Below, piece by piece: positions 35,677 to 43,935 of a DNA stretch of 64,000 bases; positions within the stretch are counted from its first letter, which is position 1; each line of letters starts with the position of its first letter. This DNA comes from Paenibacillus dendritiformis (GTDB lineage Bacteria; Bacillota; Bacilli; Paenibacillales; Paenibacillaceae). The notes below the pieces were generated by a model, which searched no databases, was not told where the DNA came from, and worked only from the letters and a program-made list of their open reading frames with translations. A program made the translations under genes and the position numbers. Location: the NCBI RefSeq assembly GCF_021654795.1, contig NZ_AP025344.1, forward strand, positions 3,844,501-3,908,500. The letters are read 5' to 3'.

Positions 35677-37935
35677 TTACATGCTGCCGTGGAATGTGCG
35701 GTTGATAACATCGAGCTGCTGCTCGCGCGTCAGCTTGATGAAGTTGACCGCATATCCGGATACGCGAATCGTCAATTGCGGATAGTTTTCCGGATGTTCC
35801 ATCGCGTCAAGCAACTGCTCGCGGTCGAATACGTTGACGTTCAGGTGATGCCCTTTGCTGCTGAAGTAGCCGTCCAGCATCGACGTCAAGTTCGACTTGC
35901 GCGACTCGAGCTCCTTGCCGAGCGCCTTCGGCACGATGGAGAACGTGTTCGAGATGCCGTCAAGGCTGTGCTCATAAGGCAGCTTCGCGACGGAGCTCAG
36001 CGAAGCGAGCGCTCCTTTGCGGTCGCGGCCGTGCATTGGGTTCGCTCCGGGAGCGAACGGTTCGCCCGCTTTGCGTCCATCCGGCGTCGTACCGGTCTTC
36101 TTACCATAGACGACGTTCGACGTAATCGTCAATACGGATTGAGTTGGGAGCGCATTGCGGTATGCATGATGCTTCCGAATCATATTCATGAACGATTCAA
36201 CCAGGTCGATCGCGATGCTGTCTACGCGGTCATCATTGTTGCCGTAGCAAGGATATTCGCCTTCCGTCTCGAAGTCCACCGCGATGCCTTGCTCGTTGCG
36301 AATCGGTCTGACCTTCGCGTACTTGATGGCGCTGAGCGAGTCGGCTGCGACCGACAGGCCCGCGATGCCGCATGCCATCGTCCGCAAAATTTCACGGTCA
36401 TGCAGCGCCATTTCAATCCGCTCGTAGCTGTATTTATCATGCATATAGTGGATGACATTCAGCGCGTTCATGTACAGCTTCGCCAGCCACTCCATCATCT
36501 GCTTGAACCGCTTGACGACTTCATCGTAATCAAGCACTTCGCTCGTAATCGGAGGCAGCTCCGGTCCGACCTGCACGCCCAGTTTTTCGTCCTTGCCGCC
36601 ATTGATAGCGTACAGCAGACATTTCGCCAGGTTGGCGCGGGCGCCAAAGAACTGCATCTGCTTGCCGATGCGCATCGCGGATACGCAGCAGGCGATACCG
36701 TAATCATCGCCATAGATCGGACGCATCAGATCATCGTTCTCGTACTGAATCGAGCTCGTCTCGATCGAAACTTTGGAGCAATATTTTTTGAAGGCTTCCG
36801 GAAGCTTCGTCGACCACAGCACCGTCAGGTTCGGCTCTGGAGCCGGTCCGAGGTTGTACAGGGTGTGGAGGAAGCGGAAGCTGTTTTTCGTGACGCGGGT
36901 CGTGCCGTCGACGGCCATGCCGCCGATCGATTCGGTTACCCATGTAGGGTCGCCGCTGAACAATTCATTGTAGTCCGGCGTACGCAGGAATTTGACGATC
37001 CGCAGCTTCATGACGAAGTGGTCGACCAGTTCCTGGGCTTCTTCTTCGGTCAGCGCTCCCTCTTCCAGATCCCGTTCGATATAAATATCGAGGAAGGACG
37101 ACACGCGTCCGAGCGACATCGCCGCACCATTCTGTTCCTTGATTGCCGCCAAATAACCGAAGTATACCCATTGGAAAGCTTCCTTCGCGTTTTGCGCCGG
37201 CTTGGAAATATCGAAGCCGTGCATTTCGGCCAGTTGCTTCAATTCCGTCAGCGCCCGGATCTGCTCGGACAGCTCCTCGCGGTCGCGGATAACGTCATCG
37301 GTCATCACGTCAACTTCCAGGTCCTTCAGATCTTTCTGCTTCATCTTAATGAGGAAATCAACGCCGTACAATGCAACGCGGCGGTAGTCGCCGATAATGC
37401 GCCCGCGCCCGTACGCGTCCGGCAAGCCTGTAATGATGCCGGCTTTGCGGGCCATGCGCATTTCGGAAGTATATGCGTCAAATACGCCTTGGTTATGCGT
37501 CTTGCGAATATCCGTGAACATCTTGATGATTTCATCAGGCATTTCGAAGCCATACGCTTTGCAGGCGTCAATCATCATCCGGATGCCGCCGAACGGCTGG
37601 ATGGAACGGCGGAATGGAGCGTCGGTTTGCACGCCGACCACTTTCTCCTTATCTTTGTCCAAATAGCCCGGCTTATGCGATGTAATCGTCGATGGCGTAT
37701 TGACATCGACATCCCATACGCCGCCGCGTTCGCGCTCTTCCTTCGACAATTGGCTTACGATATCCCATAGATCTTTCGTGTTCTGGGTCGGTCCGACCAA
37801 GAAAGATTCATCACCATGATAAGGCCGGATGTTGTTCTCCAGGAAGTTCGGCACATCCACGTGATTTTGCCATTTTCCCGTTTTGAATCCACGCCATCCT
37901 TTTGCTTCTGTGTTATTACGTTCCATCACCGACAT
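35677..37935 (-). CDS. pflB: Pyruvate formate-lyase (glycyl radical enzyme)
   Basis: A 752-residue enzyme that converts pyruvate and CoA to acetyl-CoA and formate without oxygen. The double cysteine of the active site is in IACCVSAM, and the C-terminal glycyl-radical loop is RVSGYAV. The length fits the 740-760 of PflB. I chose the ATG at 37935 (SVMERNNTEAKGW), which has GGAGGG upstream; a 30-codon extension is not PFL-like. The gene is followed by pflA and preceded by two FNR-type palindromes and a well-placed -10 site, giving a leader of about 220 nt. Confidence 0.97.
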   Translation of the reverse strand: MSVMERNNTEAKGWRGFKTGKWQNHVDVPNFLENNIRPYHGDESFLVGPTQNTKDLWDIVSQLSKEERERGGVWDVDVNTPSTITSHKPGYLDKDKEKVVGVQTDAPFRRSIQPFGGIRMMIDACKAYGFEMPDEIIKMFTDIRKTHNQGVFDAYTSEMRMARKAGIITGLPDAYGRGRIIGDYRRVALYGVDFLIKMKQKDLKDLEVDVMTDDVIRDREELSEQIRALTELKQLAEMHGFDISKPAQNAKEAFQWVYFGYLAAIKEQNGAAMSLGRVSSFLDIYIERDLEEGALTEEEAQELVDHFVMKLRIVKFLRTPDYNELFSGDPTWVTESIGGMAVDGTTRVTKNSFRFLHTLYNLGPAPEPNLTVLWSTKLPEAFKKYCSKVSIETSSIQYENDDLMRPIYGDDYGIACCVSAMRIGKQMQFFGARANLAKCLLYAINGGKDEKLGVQVGPELPPITSEVLDYDEVVKRFKQMMEWLAKLYMNALNVIHYMHDKYSYERIEMALHDREILRTMACGIAGLSVAADSLSAIKYAKVRPIRNEQGIAVDFETEGEYPCYGNNDDRVDSIAIDLVESFMNMIRKHHAYRNALPTQSVLTITSNVVYGKKTGTTPDGRKAGEPFAPGANPMHGRDRKGALASLSSVAKLPYEHSLDGISNTFSIVPKALGKELESRKSNLTSMLDGYFSSKGHHLNVNVFDREQLLDAMEHPENYPQLTIRVSGYAVNFIKLTREQQLDVINRTFHGSM

Positions 37936-38164
37936 CGTAATCCCTCCATACCGTTTTACTTTTCGTATGTGCTTGCAACAGAAGGCGCCACCCGACATGG
38001 TTCTCTCTAGCCCTAACCTTACCAAGTTGTGATGAATTTCACGTTTAAGGGTATGCGGCCGTTATGTTCCGCCTTCTACTTCGATAACCGCCCGCTTTTT
38101 TCCTGCCTGAGTGGCTAATGCAACGTCGCCGCCGCCCTGCAGCCTTTATCCTTGCTGCACCTTA

Positions 38165-38170
38165 ATTGTA
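38165..38170 (-). promoter_or_regulatory. -10 element of the pflB promoter
   Basis: Minus-strand TACAAT, one mismatch from TATAAT. Its centre is exactly 32 bp from the centre of the proximal FNR box, placing the box at about -41.5. Confidence 0.6.
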
Positions 38171-38191
38171 CCTCCTTTCACGTAGTTTCGT

Positions 38192-38207
38192 TGTGATTTA
38201 CATCACA
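38192..38207 (-). promoter_or_regulatory. FNR box, proximal, upstream of pflB
   Basis: TGTGATTTACATCACA is a perfect match to TGTGA-N6-TCACA, the binding site of Bacillus FNR and related Crp-family proteins. The position near -41.5 suggests direct activation in anaerobic conditions. Confidence 0.8.
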
Positions 38208-38221
38208 AAGAGACAAGTTTT

Positions 38222-38237
38222 TGTGAAAATAATCACA
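38222..38237 (-). promoter_or_regulatory. FNR box, distal, upstream of pflB
   Basis: TGTGAAAATAATCACA also matches TGTGA-N6-TCACA exactly. Its centre lies 30 bp (about three helical turns) from the proximal box, so two dimers could bind on the same face. Confidence 0.7.
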
Positions 38238-38280
38238 TTAAATAGATAAAAGTCCGTTTATTTCACCGCCTCTTCCCCGT

Positions 38281-38318
38281 AAATAGAAAAGCAGCGAAGA
38301 GCCGCTGCTCTCCGCTGC
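38281..38318 (-). terminator. Terminator of adhE
   Basis: GCAGCG-GAGC and GCTC-CGCTGC pair with a 2x2 internal loop. On the minus strand TTTTCTATTT follows. It lies about 65 bp past the adhE stop. Confidence 0.65.
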
Positions 38319-38375
38319 CTGTTCATGTGCTCGTTGATGTGCTAATGAAGTGCTTATTGATGTGCTAGTTGATGC
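38319..38375. repeat. Short degenerate repeats of TTGATGTGCTA
   Basis: Four or five loosely spaced variants of T(T/G)ATGTGCT occur between the adhE terminator and the adhE stop. It is probably slippage-derived; no function is apparent. Confidence 0.4.
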
Positions 38376-38381
38376 AATATC

Positions 38382-41003
38382 TTATTCGAAGCGGCCATAG
38401 AAAGCGTCGCGGTATACTTCCGCCAGTTCGGTCACGAGCGGCAGCTTCGGATTTGCGGTCGTGCATTGGTCTTCGAAGGCGCGATCCGCCAGATAGTCGA
38501 CGCGGGATTCGAAATCCTTCGCATCGAAGCCCAGCTCCTGGAACGACTCCGGAATGCCCAGCTCGCGGTTCAGGCCGCGGATGGCTTCGATAAGGCTCTT
38601 CACGCCTTCTTCCGTCGTGCGAGCCGGCAACCCGAGAATACGGGCGATCTCGGCATAGCGCACATCGGCGACGAAATGGTCATATTTCGGGAAGGAAGCG
38701 AACTTCGTCGGCTTCTTCGCGTTATAGCGGATGACATGCGGCATCAAAATCGCATTCGTGCGTCCGTGCGCCGTATGATACTGCGCTCCCCACTTATGCG
38801 CCAAGCTGTGATTGATGCCAAGGAACGCATTGGCGAACGCCATTCCCGCCAGGGTCGAGGCGTTATGCATTTTTTCACGCGCTTTCGGGCATGCTTCCCG
38901 GTAAGACTTCACCAGGTTCTCGAAGACGAGCTGGATAGCTTTAATCGCCAGTCCGTCCGTATAATCGCTCGCCATGACGGAGACGTAAGCTTCAATCGCA
39001 TGCGTCAGCACGTCCATGCCGGTGTCGGCCACGGCCGTCTTCGGCAAGCTGTAGACGAACTCAGGGTCGATGATAGCGACGTCCGGCGTCAGCTCATAGT
39101 CTGCCAGCGGGTATTTCGTGTTGCCCTTCTCTTTGTCCGTGATGACCGCGAACGAGGTGACCTCGGATCCGGTACCGGACGTTGTCGGAATGGCCACGAA
39201 TTTCGCCTTCTGGCCAAGGCGCGGATATTTAAATGTGCGCTTGCGGATATCCAGGAACTTCTGCTTCAGATTGTCGAAGTCGGTGTCCGGATATTCGTAG
39301 AACAGCCACATGCCCTTCGCCGCGTCCATCGGCGAGCCGCCGCCCAAGGCGATGATGCAGTCGGGCTCGAAGCTCCGCATCATTTCCGCCCCGCGCTCTA
39401 CCGTCTTCGTGGACGGATCCGGCTCGACATCGGAGAAGACTTCGATCGCGACCGGCGTCCGGCGCTGGCGCAGATAGTATTCCAGCTTCTCGACGTAGCC
39501 TAGCTTCACCATCATGGCGTCGGTAACGATCATCACCCGGTGGATGTCCGGCATTTTGGCCAAATATTGCGTTGCGCCCTTTTCAAAATAAATCTTGTTC
39601 GGCACTTTAAACCATTGCATATTCACAGTTCGCTTCGCCACCCGTTTAATATTGAGCAGATTGACGGCCGTTACGTTCGAAGATGTCGAGTTGCGTCCGT
39701 ACGAGCCGCAGCCCAAGGTCAACGAAGGGAGATTGGTGTTGTATATATCCCCGATTGCGCCGTGCGTCGACGGCGAGTTGACGAGAATCCGTCCGGTCTG
39801 CAGGCGGTCCGCGAAGCGGCGAATCACGTCGTCGTCATGGGAATGAATGACAGAGGAGTGACCCATGCCGCCGAAGGCGACGACCTCGGCCGCCCGATCG
39901 ATGCCTTCCTGCGCACTCTTCACCTTGTAGCAGGCGAGCACCGGACTCAGCTTCTCGGCGGACAGCGGGTATTTCGGTCCGACGCCGTCCAGCTCGGCCA
40001 CCAGAATCTTGGTATCGTCCGGCACCGAGATGCCGGCCATTTCCGCAATCTGCTTCGCCGATTGACCGACGATGGCCGGATTGACGGCGCAGGATTCGGC
40101 CTTCATCGCCATGCCCTGCAGCTTGCCGGTCTCTTCCTTCGTCAGGAAGCGGCAGCCTTTGGCCTGCATCAGCTTTTTCACTTCGGCGAAGACCGGTTCT
40201 TCGATAATGACCGCCTGCTCGGAAGCGCAGATCATGCCGTTGTCGAACGTTTTGGACAGAATCAGGTCAGTGACCGCCTGCTCCAGATCCGCCGTCTTGT
40301 CAATGAAGCACGGCACGTTGCCCGGGCCTACGCCGAGCGCCGGCTTGCCGCAGCTGTACGCCGCCCGGACCATGCCCGCCCCGCCTGTCGCGAGGATGAG
40401 CGCCACGTCTGGATGATTCATCAACGCATTGGTCGCGTCCATGGACGGATATTCAATCCATTGGATGCAGTGCTCGGGAGCGCCGTATTTGACCGCTGCG
40501 TCGTGCAAAATGCGAGCTGCTTCCGCGCTGCATTTCTGGGCCGACGGATGGAACCCGAAAATAATAGGGTTGCGCGTCTTAATGGAAATAAGCGCCTTGA
40601 ACATCGTCGTGGATGTCGGGTTCGTCACCGGGGTAATCCCCATCACGATGCCGACCGGCTCCGCAATTTTCATATACGCGCCATTCGGATTGTCCTCGAT
40701 GACGCCGACGGTCTTCTCGTATTTAATCGAGTTGAAGATGTATTCCGTGGCAAAAATATTTTTCGTGATCTTGTCTTCATACACGCCGCGGCCCGTTTCT
40801 TCCACTGCCATTTTCGCCAAATGCATATGCTTGTCGAGACCGGCCAACGCCATTTGTTGCACAATCGTGTCAATCTGTTCCTGCGTCATGTCCATAAAAG
40901 CCGCTTGAGCCTTCTTGGCGCGCGCCACCAATTGATCAATATGCTCTGCTGCATTCGGGACATTTTTCTTTTCCATTGCCGTTGCTTTCGGTTGTGCTGC
41001 CAT
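38382..41003 (-). CDS. adhE: Bifunctional aldehyde-alcohol dehydrogenase
   Basis: An 873-residue fusion enzyme that turns acetyl-CoA into acetaldehyde and then ethanol, regenerating NAD in fermentation. The N-terminal CoA-acylating aldehyde dehydrogenase has its catalytic cysteine in GMICASEQAV. The C-terminal iron-dependent alcohol dehydrogenase shows LGGGSPMDAAKGMW, NHSLAHKWG and FHTAHG-type metal-ligand segments (QYHTAHGRTNAIL). The frame extends 25 codons upstream to 41078, but the ATG at 41003 has GGAGGCGGAG just before it and gives the usual length. Four FNR-type palindromes lie upstream. Confidence 0.95.
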   Translation of the reverse strand: MAAQPKATAMEKKNVPNAAEHIDQLVARAKKAQAAFMDMTQEQIDTIVQQMALAGLDKHMHLAKMAVEETGRGVYEDKITKNIFATEYIFNSIKYEKTVGVIEDNPNGAYMKIAEPVGIVMGITPVTNPTSTTMFKALISIKTRNPIIFGFHPSAQKCSAEAARILHDAAVKYGAPEHCIQWIEYPSMDATNALMNHPDVALILATGGAGMVRAAYSCGKPALGVGPGNVPCFIDKTADLEQAVTDLILSKTFDNGMICASEQAVIIEEPVFAEVKKLMQAKGCRFLTKEETGKLQGMAMKAESCAVNPAIVGQSAKQIAEMAGISVPDDTKILVAELDGVGPKYPLSAEKLSPVLACYKVKSAQEGIDRAAEVVAFGGMGHSSVIHSHDDDVIRRFADRLQTGRILVNSPSTHGAIGDIYNTNLPSLTLGCGSYGRNSTSSNVTAVNLLNIKRVAKRTVNMQWFKVPNKIYFEKGATQYLAKMPDIHRVMIVTDAMMVKLGYVEKLEYYLRQRRTPVAIEVFSDVEPDPSTKTVERGAEMMRSFEPDCIIALGGGSPMDAAKGMWLFYEYPDTDFDNLKQKFLDIRKRTFKYPRLGQKAKFVAIPTTSGTGSEVTSFAVITDKEKGNTKYPLADYELTPDVAIIDPEFVYSLPKTAVADTGMDVLTHAIEAYVSVMASDYTDGLAIKAIQLVFENLVKSYREACPKAREKMHNASTLAGMAFANAFLGINHSLAHKWGAQYHTAHGRTNAILMPHVIRYNAKKPTKFASFPKYDHFVADVRYAEIARILGLPARTTEEGVKSLIEAIRGLNRELGIPESFQELGFDAKDFESRVDYLADRAFEDQCTTANPKLPLVTELAEVYRDAFYGRFE

Positions 41004-41115
41004 CTTCTCCGCCTCCGCTCCGTAGACCAAGTCAACCCGGGGTTCCGCTTCTCTGTCGGTTTGCTTTCTATTTATCATGCTGCGGACTTCATCCGATGTT
41101 CCTCGGTTTTTTATT

Positions 41116-41131
41116 TGTGAATCTTTTCACA
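41116..41131. promoter_or_regulatory. FNR-type box 1 of the adhE-fnr intergenic region
   Basis: TGTGAATCTTTTCACA fits TGTGA-N6-TCACA. It overlaps the transcription start predicted for adhE from the next box, so binding here could repress. Confidence 0.65.
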
Positions 41132-41136
41132 ATCCT

Positions 41137-41142
41137 AGTGTA
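41137..41142 (-). promoter_or_regulatory. -10 element of the adhE promoter
   Basis: Minus-strand TACACT, centred exactly 32 bp from the centre of box 2, the same spacing as at pflB. Confidence 0.45.
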
Positions 41143-41163
41143 GCTTATTGCGGCTAAGCTGTA

Positions 41164-41179
41164 TGTGATTTATGTCACG
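41164..41179 (-). promoter_or_regulatory. FNR-type box 2, at about -41.5 of adhE
   Basis: TGTGATTTATGTCACG has one end-base mismatch from TGTGA-N6-TCACA. Its spacing from the -10-like TACACT predicts FNR activation of adhE. Confidence 0.65.
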
Positions 41180-41224
41180 CGATGATTCTTTTTTTCGTCT
41201 ATCTTTTACAGCCCGTCCAGACTT

Positions 41225-41240
41225 TGTGACACTCGTCACA
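41225..41240. promoter_or_regulatory. FNR-type box 3 of the adhE-fnr intergenic region
   Basis: TGTGACACTCGTCACA is a perfect TGTGA-N6-TCACA palindrome, 61 bp from box 2. It could serve either divergent gene. Confidence 0.7.
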
Positions 41241-41326
41241 ATCTGTCGCTAATTTGTAAAAAATTTAAACATTTCTAAATTGACAAGACTCGCTGGAACG
41301 TCCATGATAGTAGTATCGAAGGATTT

Positions 41327-41342
41327 AGTGAAACATGTCACA
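41327..41342 (+). promoter_or_regulatory. FNR-type box 4, proximal to fnr
   Basis: AGTGAAACATGTCACA has one mismatch. It lies 75 bp before the fnr start, with AT-rich sequence about 30 bp downstream that may be the -10, consistent with FNR autoregulation. Confidence 0.5.
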
Positions 41343-41401
41343 TGATATATCATAAAACCCAATAAATAACATTTGGAAATAGACAATTGGAGGCGAATGG
41401 A

Positions 41402-42121
41402 GTGGCCAACATGATGGAACAACTCGGCGAACACTGCAACTTATCGTGTTTTTCGGAGCAGAACCGACAGCGGCTGTTGGAGATTGCGAAGGATCGGACC
41501 TACCCCGAGAACTCGCATCTATTCTGGGAAGGCGACGTGTCCGACAAGCTCTTCATTCTGAAGAGCGGCCGCGTCAAAATCACGAAATCGACGGATGAAG
41601 GCAAGGAATTGATTCTCTATATGTATCAAGCCGGAGACATGATCGGGCAGGTCGACCCGTTCAACAGCACGAAGCACAGCTTCACGGCGGAAGTGATCGA
41701 GGAAGCCGAGCTCGGCCTGATCGATCAGAAAGATATTGAGATTTTAATCTGTCAATACTGCGATTTTTCAATCGATTTCATGAAATGGATGGGAATCCAC
41801 CATCGTCTGACGCAGACGAAATTCCGCGATCTGATGATGTACGGCAAGCCGGGCGCGCTGTGCTCGACGTTGATCCGCCTGTCCAACACGTATGGAGAGG
41901 AACTGGATGACGGCGGCGTGCTCATCAACAAAAAGATTACGCACACCGATCTGTCCAACATGATTGGCGCTACCCGCGAGAGCGTGAACCGGATGCTGAG
42001 CGATCTCCGCAAGAAGGGCGTGCTCGAATACGAGAGCGGCATGATTGTCATCCGCGAGTTGGATCATCTGCGGGACGTCTGCCGGTGCGAGATGTGTCCG
42101 AAGGAGATCTGCCGGATCTAA
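41402..42121 (+). CDS. fnr: Anaerobic regulator FNR (Crp/Fnr family, iron-sulfur)
   Basis: A 239-residue oxygen-sensing transcription factor close to Bacillus FNR. The cyclic-nucleotide-binding-like domain (about 15-135) is followed by the dimer helix (DFMKWMGIHHRL) and a Crp helix-turn-helix with the recognition segment ATRESVNRMLSDLRKKG. The C-terminus carries CRCEMCPKEIC, the Bacillus-type cluster site with ligands at the end of the protein rather than the start. I chose the GTG at 41402, eight bases after GGAGG; TTG at 41387 and ATG at 41411 fit the ribosome site less well. It is divergent from adhE. Confidence 0.94.
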   Translation: MANMMEQLGEHCNLSCFSEQNRQRLLEIAKDRTYPENSHLFWEGDVSDKLFILKSGRVKITKSTDEGKELILYMYQAGDMIGQVDPFNSTKHSFTAEVIEEAELGLIDQKDIEILICQYCDFSIDFMKWMGIHHRLTQTKFRDLMMYGKPGALCSTLIRLSNTYGEELDDGGVLINKKITHTDLSNMIGATRESVNRMLSDLRKKGVLEYESGMIVIRELDHLRDVCRCEMCPKEICRI

Positions 42122-42168
42122 ATATCCGACTATGATGGCCCCTTCGTTCCCCATCCAATCGCATAGCG

Positions 42169-42200
42169 AAGCCAGCCGCTTGATGCCGCTGGCTTTTTTT
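42169..42200 (+). terminator. Rho-independent terminator of fnr
   Basis: AAGCCAGC and GCTGGCTT pair, followed by seven T residues; about 50 bp after the fnr stop. Confidence 0.85.
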
Positions 42201-42250
42201 GCATGCTCTGGCATGCGCAGTCGCAATCCTCCGCCTCTGCCCGGTTGCCT

Positions 42251-42331
42251 TCACAGGTGCTCTGTTCCATCCGCAGGTGCTCTGTTCCATCTACAGGTGC
42301 TCGGTTTCCATCCGCAGGTGCTCTGTCTCAC
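42251..42331. repeat. Four tandem copies of a 20-21 bp repeat
   Basis: CAGGTGCTCTGTTCCATCYR recurs at about 42254, 42274, 42294 and 42315; the third copy carries an extra T. It lies between fnr and nirC. Confidence 0.7.
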
Positions 42332-42730
42332 CACAATACTGCAATAATACATTATTTTTCGCCACTTCAGCTTAACTTTGTAAAAATTCCTGCGCTAGAG
42401 CATTATTTTGGCTGATTTTACCTCATATTTCTCGCGATCTCATTAAATTGATGTAATTCTGCAGGAATTCCAATTCGGGTAAGAAGCAGCTCTCCGAACG
42501 CTGCACTTTTGCAGCATTTTGGAGGAAGTCGAGCCGAAAAAAGAGCATGAAGCCGTTAAAAGAAGCACAGCAGGGCATCAAATTCCGTTATAGAAAAAGC
42601 CCAAAACGGGATGCTTGCTCCCGCTTCAGGCTCTCCTTGGTTCCTGCATATCGCATGACGCGCTTGTGTGTAAATGTAATGTTGCTGGACTGGCGATCAT
42701 CAAAAATGTGCCGCACGACGGAGTGCCCGG
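42332..42730. other. Gene-free region between fnr and nirC with inverted repeats
   Basis: No supported gene. AATTCCTGC (about 42385-42393) is inverted as GCAGGAATT (42461-42469), and TGCACTTTTGCAGCATTTTGG at about 42503 resembles dispersed intergenic repeats that I associate with Paenibacillus. A frame at 42547 lacks a ribosome site. Confidence 0.4.
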
Positions 42731-43513
42731 TTATTGCCGCCTCCCGACCGGGCTGATGAACCAATAGGCCATGCCGACGAAAATGGCGCCGCCGACCATA
42801 TTGCCCGCCGTCACGGGGATCATGTTATGCAGCCATCCCGCGATCGTCACGGTCTCCGGATGCTGAGGCAGCAGCAAAGCCGTCGTCAGCAGCGACATAT
42901 TGGCCACGCTGTGCTCGAACCCGGTGGCGATGAACGCGTACAGCATCCACCAGATCAAGACCAGCTTGGCGATATCTTCCTTGGCCCGCATCGCCGTCCA
43001 GATCGCGAGGCAGACGAGCCAGTTGCACAGGATGCCGCGGAAGAAAAGCTGATCGATCGGCAGCTTCATCTTCGCGGCCGCTGCCGTGAACAACAGATGA
43101 TCGGCCGGCGCGGCGGCGAATACGCCCGATCCTCGAATGAGCAGACTGAACAGAACCGCCCCGAGCAGATTGCCGAGGAAGACGATGCACCAGTTCGCCC
43201 ATGTCGTCCGCCAAGGCGTTCTTCCCGACAGGGAGCTGACGGTGAACAGCATATTATTCCCCGTGAACAGCTCGGAGCCGGCGAATATGACCAGGGTGAG
43301 GGCAATGCCGAAAGACATGCCCATCACCAGCGGCACGGCAGGAGAGCCTGCCGCCTTGAAGCTTCCGCCGACCGTAAAAATAAGCATAATGCCGAAGCCG
43401 ACATAGGCGCCTGCCAGCATCGCCGACACGATATACCGCGACAGCCCCGATTGCATCAGCCTCTTCTTCGCCTCTACCGCTTCATTGACGGCTTCCAGGG
43501 ATCCCTTGAACAT
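42731..43513 (-). CDS. nirC: Formate/nitrite transporter family protein, probably nitrite channel
   Basis: A 260-residue FNT-family membrane protein with six predicted helices. Family motifs are AGAYVGFGIMLIF, FAGSELFTGNN (loop near the central histidine constriction), GNLLGA and the second-half GFEHSVANM, which carries the conserved histidine, followed by GNMVGGAIFVG. FNT proteins pass formate or nitrite. Its place 52 bp after nirD points to nitrite import or export for the NADH nitrite reductase; formate transport for the nearby PFL is the alternative. Confidence 0.92.
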   Translation of the reverse strand: MFKGSLEAVNEAVEAKKRLMQSGLSRYIVSAMLAGAYVGFGIMLIFTVGGSFKAAGSPAVPLVMGMSFGIALTLVIFAGSELFTGNNMLFTVSSLSGRTPWRTTWANWCIVFLGNLLGAVLFSLLIRGSGVFAAAPADHLLFTAAAAKMKLPIDQLFFRGILCNWLVCLAIWTAMRAKEDIAKLVLIWWMLYAFIATGFEHSVANMSLLTTALLLPQHPETVTIAGWLHNMIPVTAGNMVGGAIFVGMAYWFISPVGRRQ

Positions 43514-43565
43514 CGCGTCTCCTCTCCTCTCTTCTCTTCTCTATCCCGCCAACCGGATCTTTTCT

Positions 43566-43916
43566 CTACATGCTGCCGTCCCGGCCTGCCCCGCCTGGCG
43601 CAATCTTCACGATGCCGCCCTCCGCCTTGATCGGATAGGTCTGTACCTGCCCGCTGTCAGGCGCCTGGACGCGGCCGTCGCGAAGATCGATCTTCCAGTC
43701 ATACAACGGATCGTACAAATAATGTCCCGATACGATTCCTTCGCTGAGCGGGCCGCCCTTCGGGTGCGGGCTCCGATCCTCCAGCGCATACCATCCGTCT
43801 TCCGTGCGGAAGACCGCGACCGCTTCGCCATTTATTCGCACGACGCGGCCCACTCGGGGCAAAAACTGCTCCATCTCCCCCACGGGCACAAACGCTCCGT
43901 CCACTGATTTGGCCAT
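43566..43916 (-). CDS. nirD: Nitrite reductase (NADH) small subunit
   Basis: A 116-residue Rieske-fold protein. The two cluster motifs of true Rieske proteins are altered: the first reads RSPHPKGGPLSEG (Ser for Cys) and the second YDPLYDWKI (Asp for Cys, Tyr for His). It therefore cannot hold a [2Fe-2S] cluster, as in E. coli NirD. It is 19 bp downstream of nirB and forms the assimilatory/detoxifying nitrite reductase with it. Confidence 0.92.
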   Translation of the reverse strand: MAKSVDGAFVPVGEMEQFLPRVGRVVRINGEAVAVFRTEDGWYALEDRSPHPKGGPLSEGIVSGHYLYDPLYDWKIDLRDGRVQAPDSGQVQTYPIKAEGGIVKIAPGGAGRDGSM

Positions 43917-43935
43917 CCTCGTCTCCTCCTCTCCG

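Noticed and set aside
35689..37770. 693-codon open frame opposite pflB
   Set aside because: pflB is beyond doubt on the other strand; the antisense frame is a codon-bias shadow with no family resemblance.
38466..41120. Long plus-strand frames (345 and 526 codons) opposite adhE
   Set aside because: Shadows of adhE; no ribosome sites, and compositions rich in Arg, His and Leu.
42547..42756. 69-codon gene between fnr and nirC
   Set aside because: No ribosome site, atypical composition, and it runs into the end of nirC on the opposite strand.
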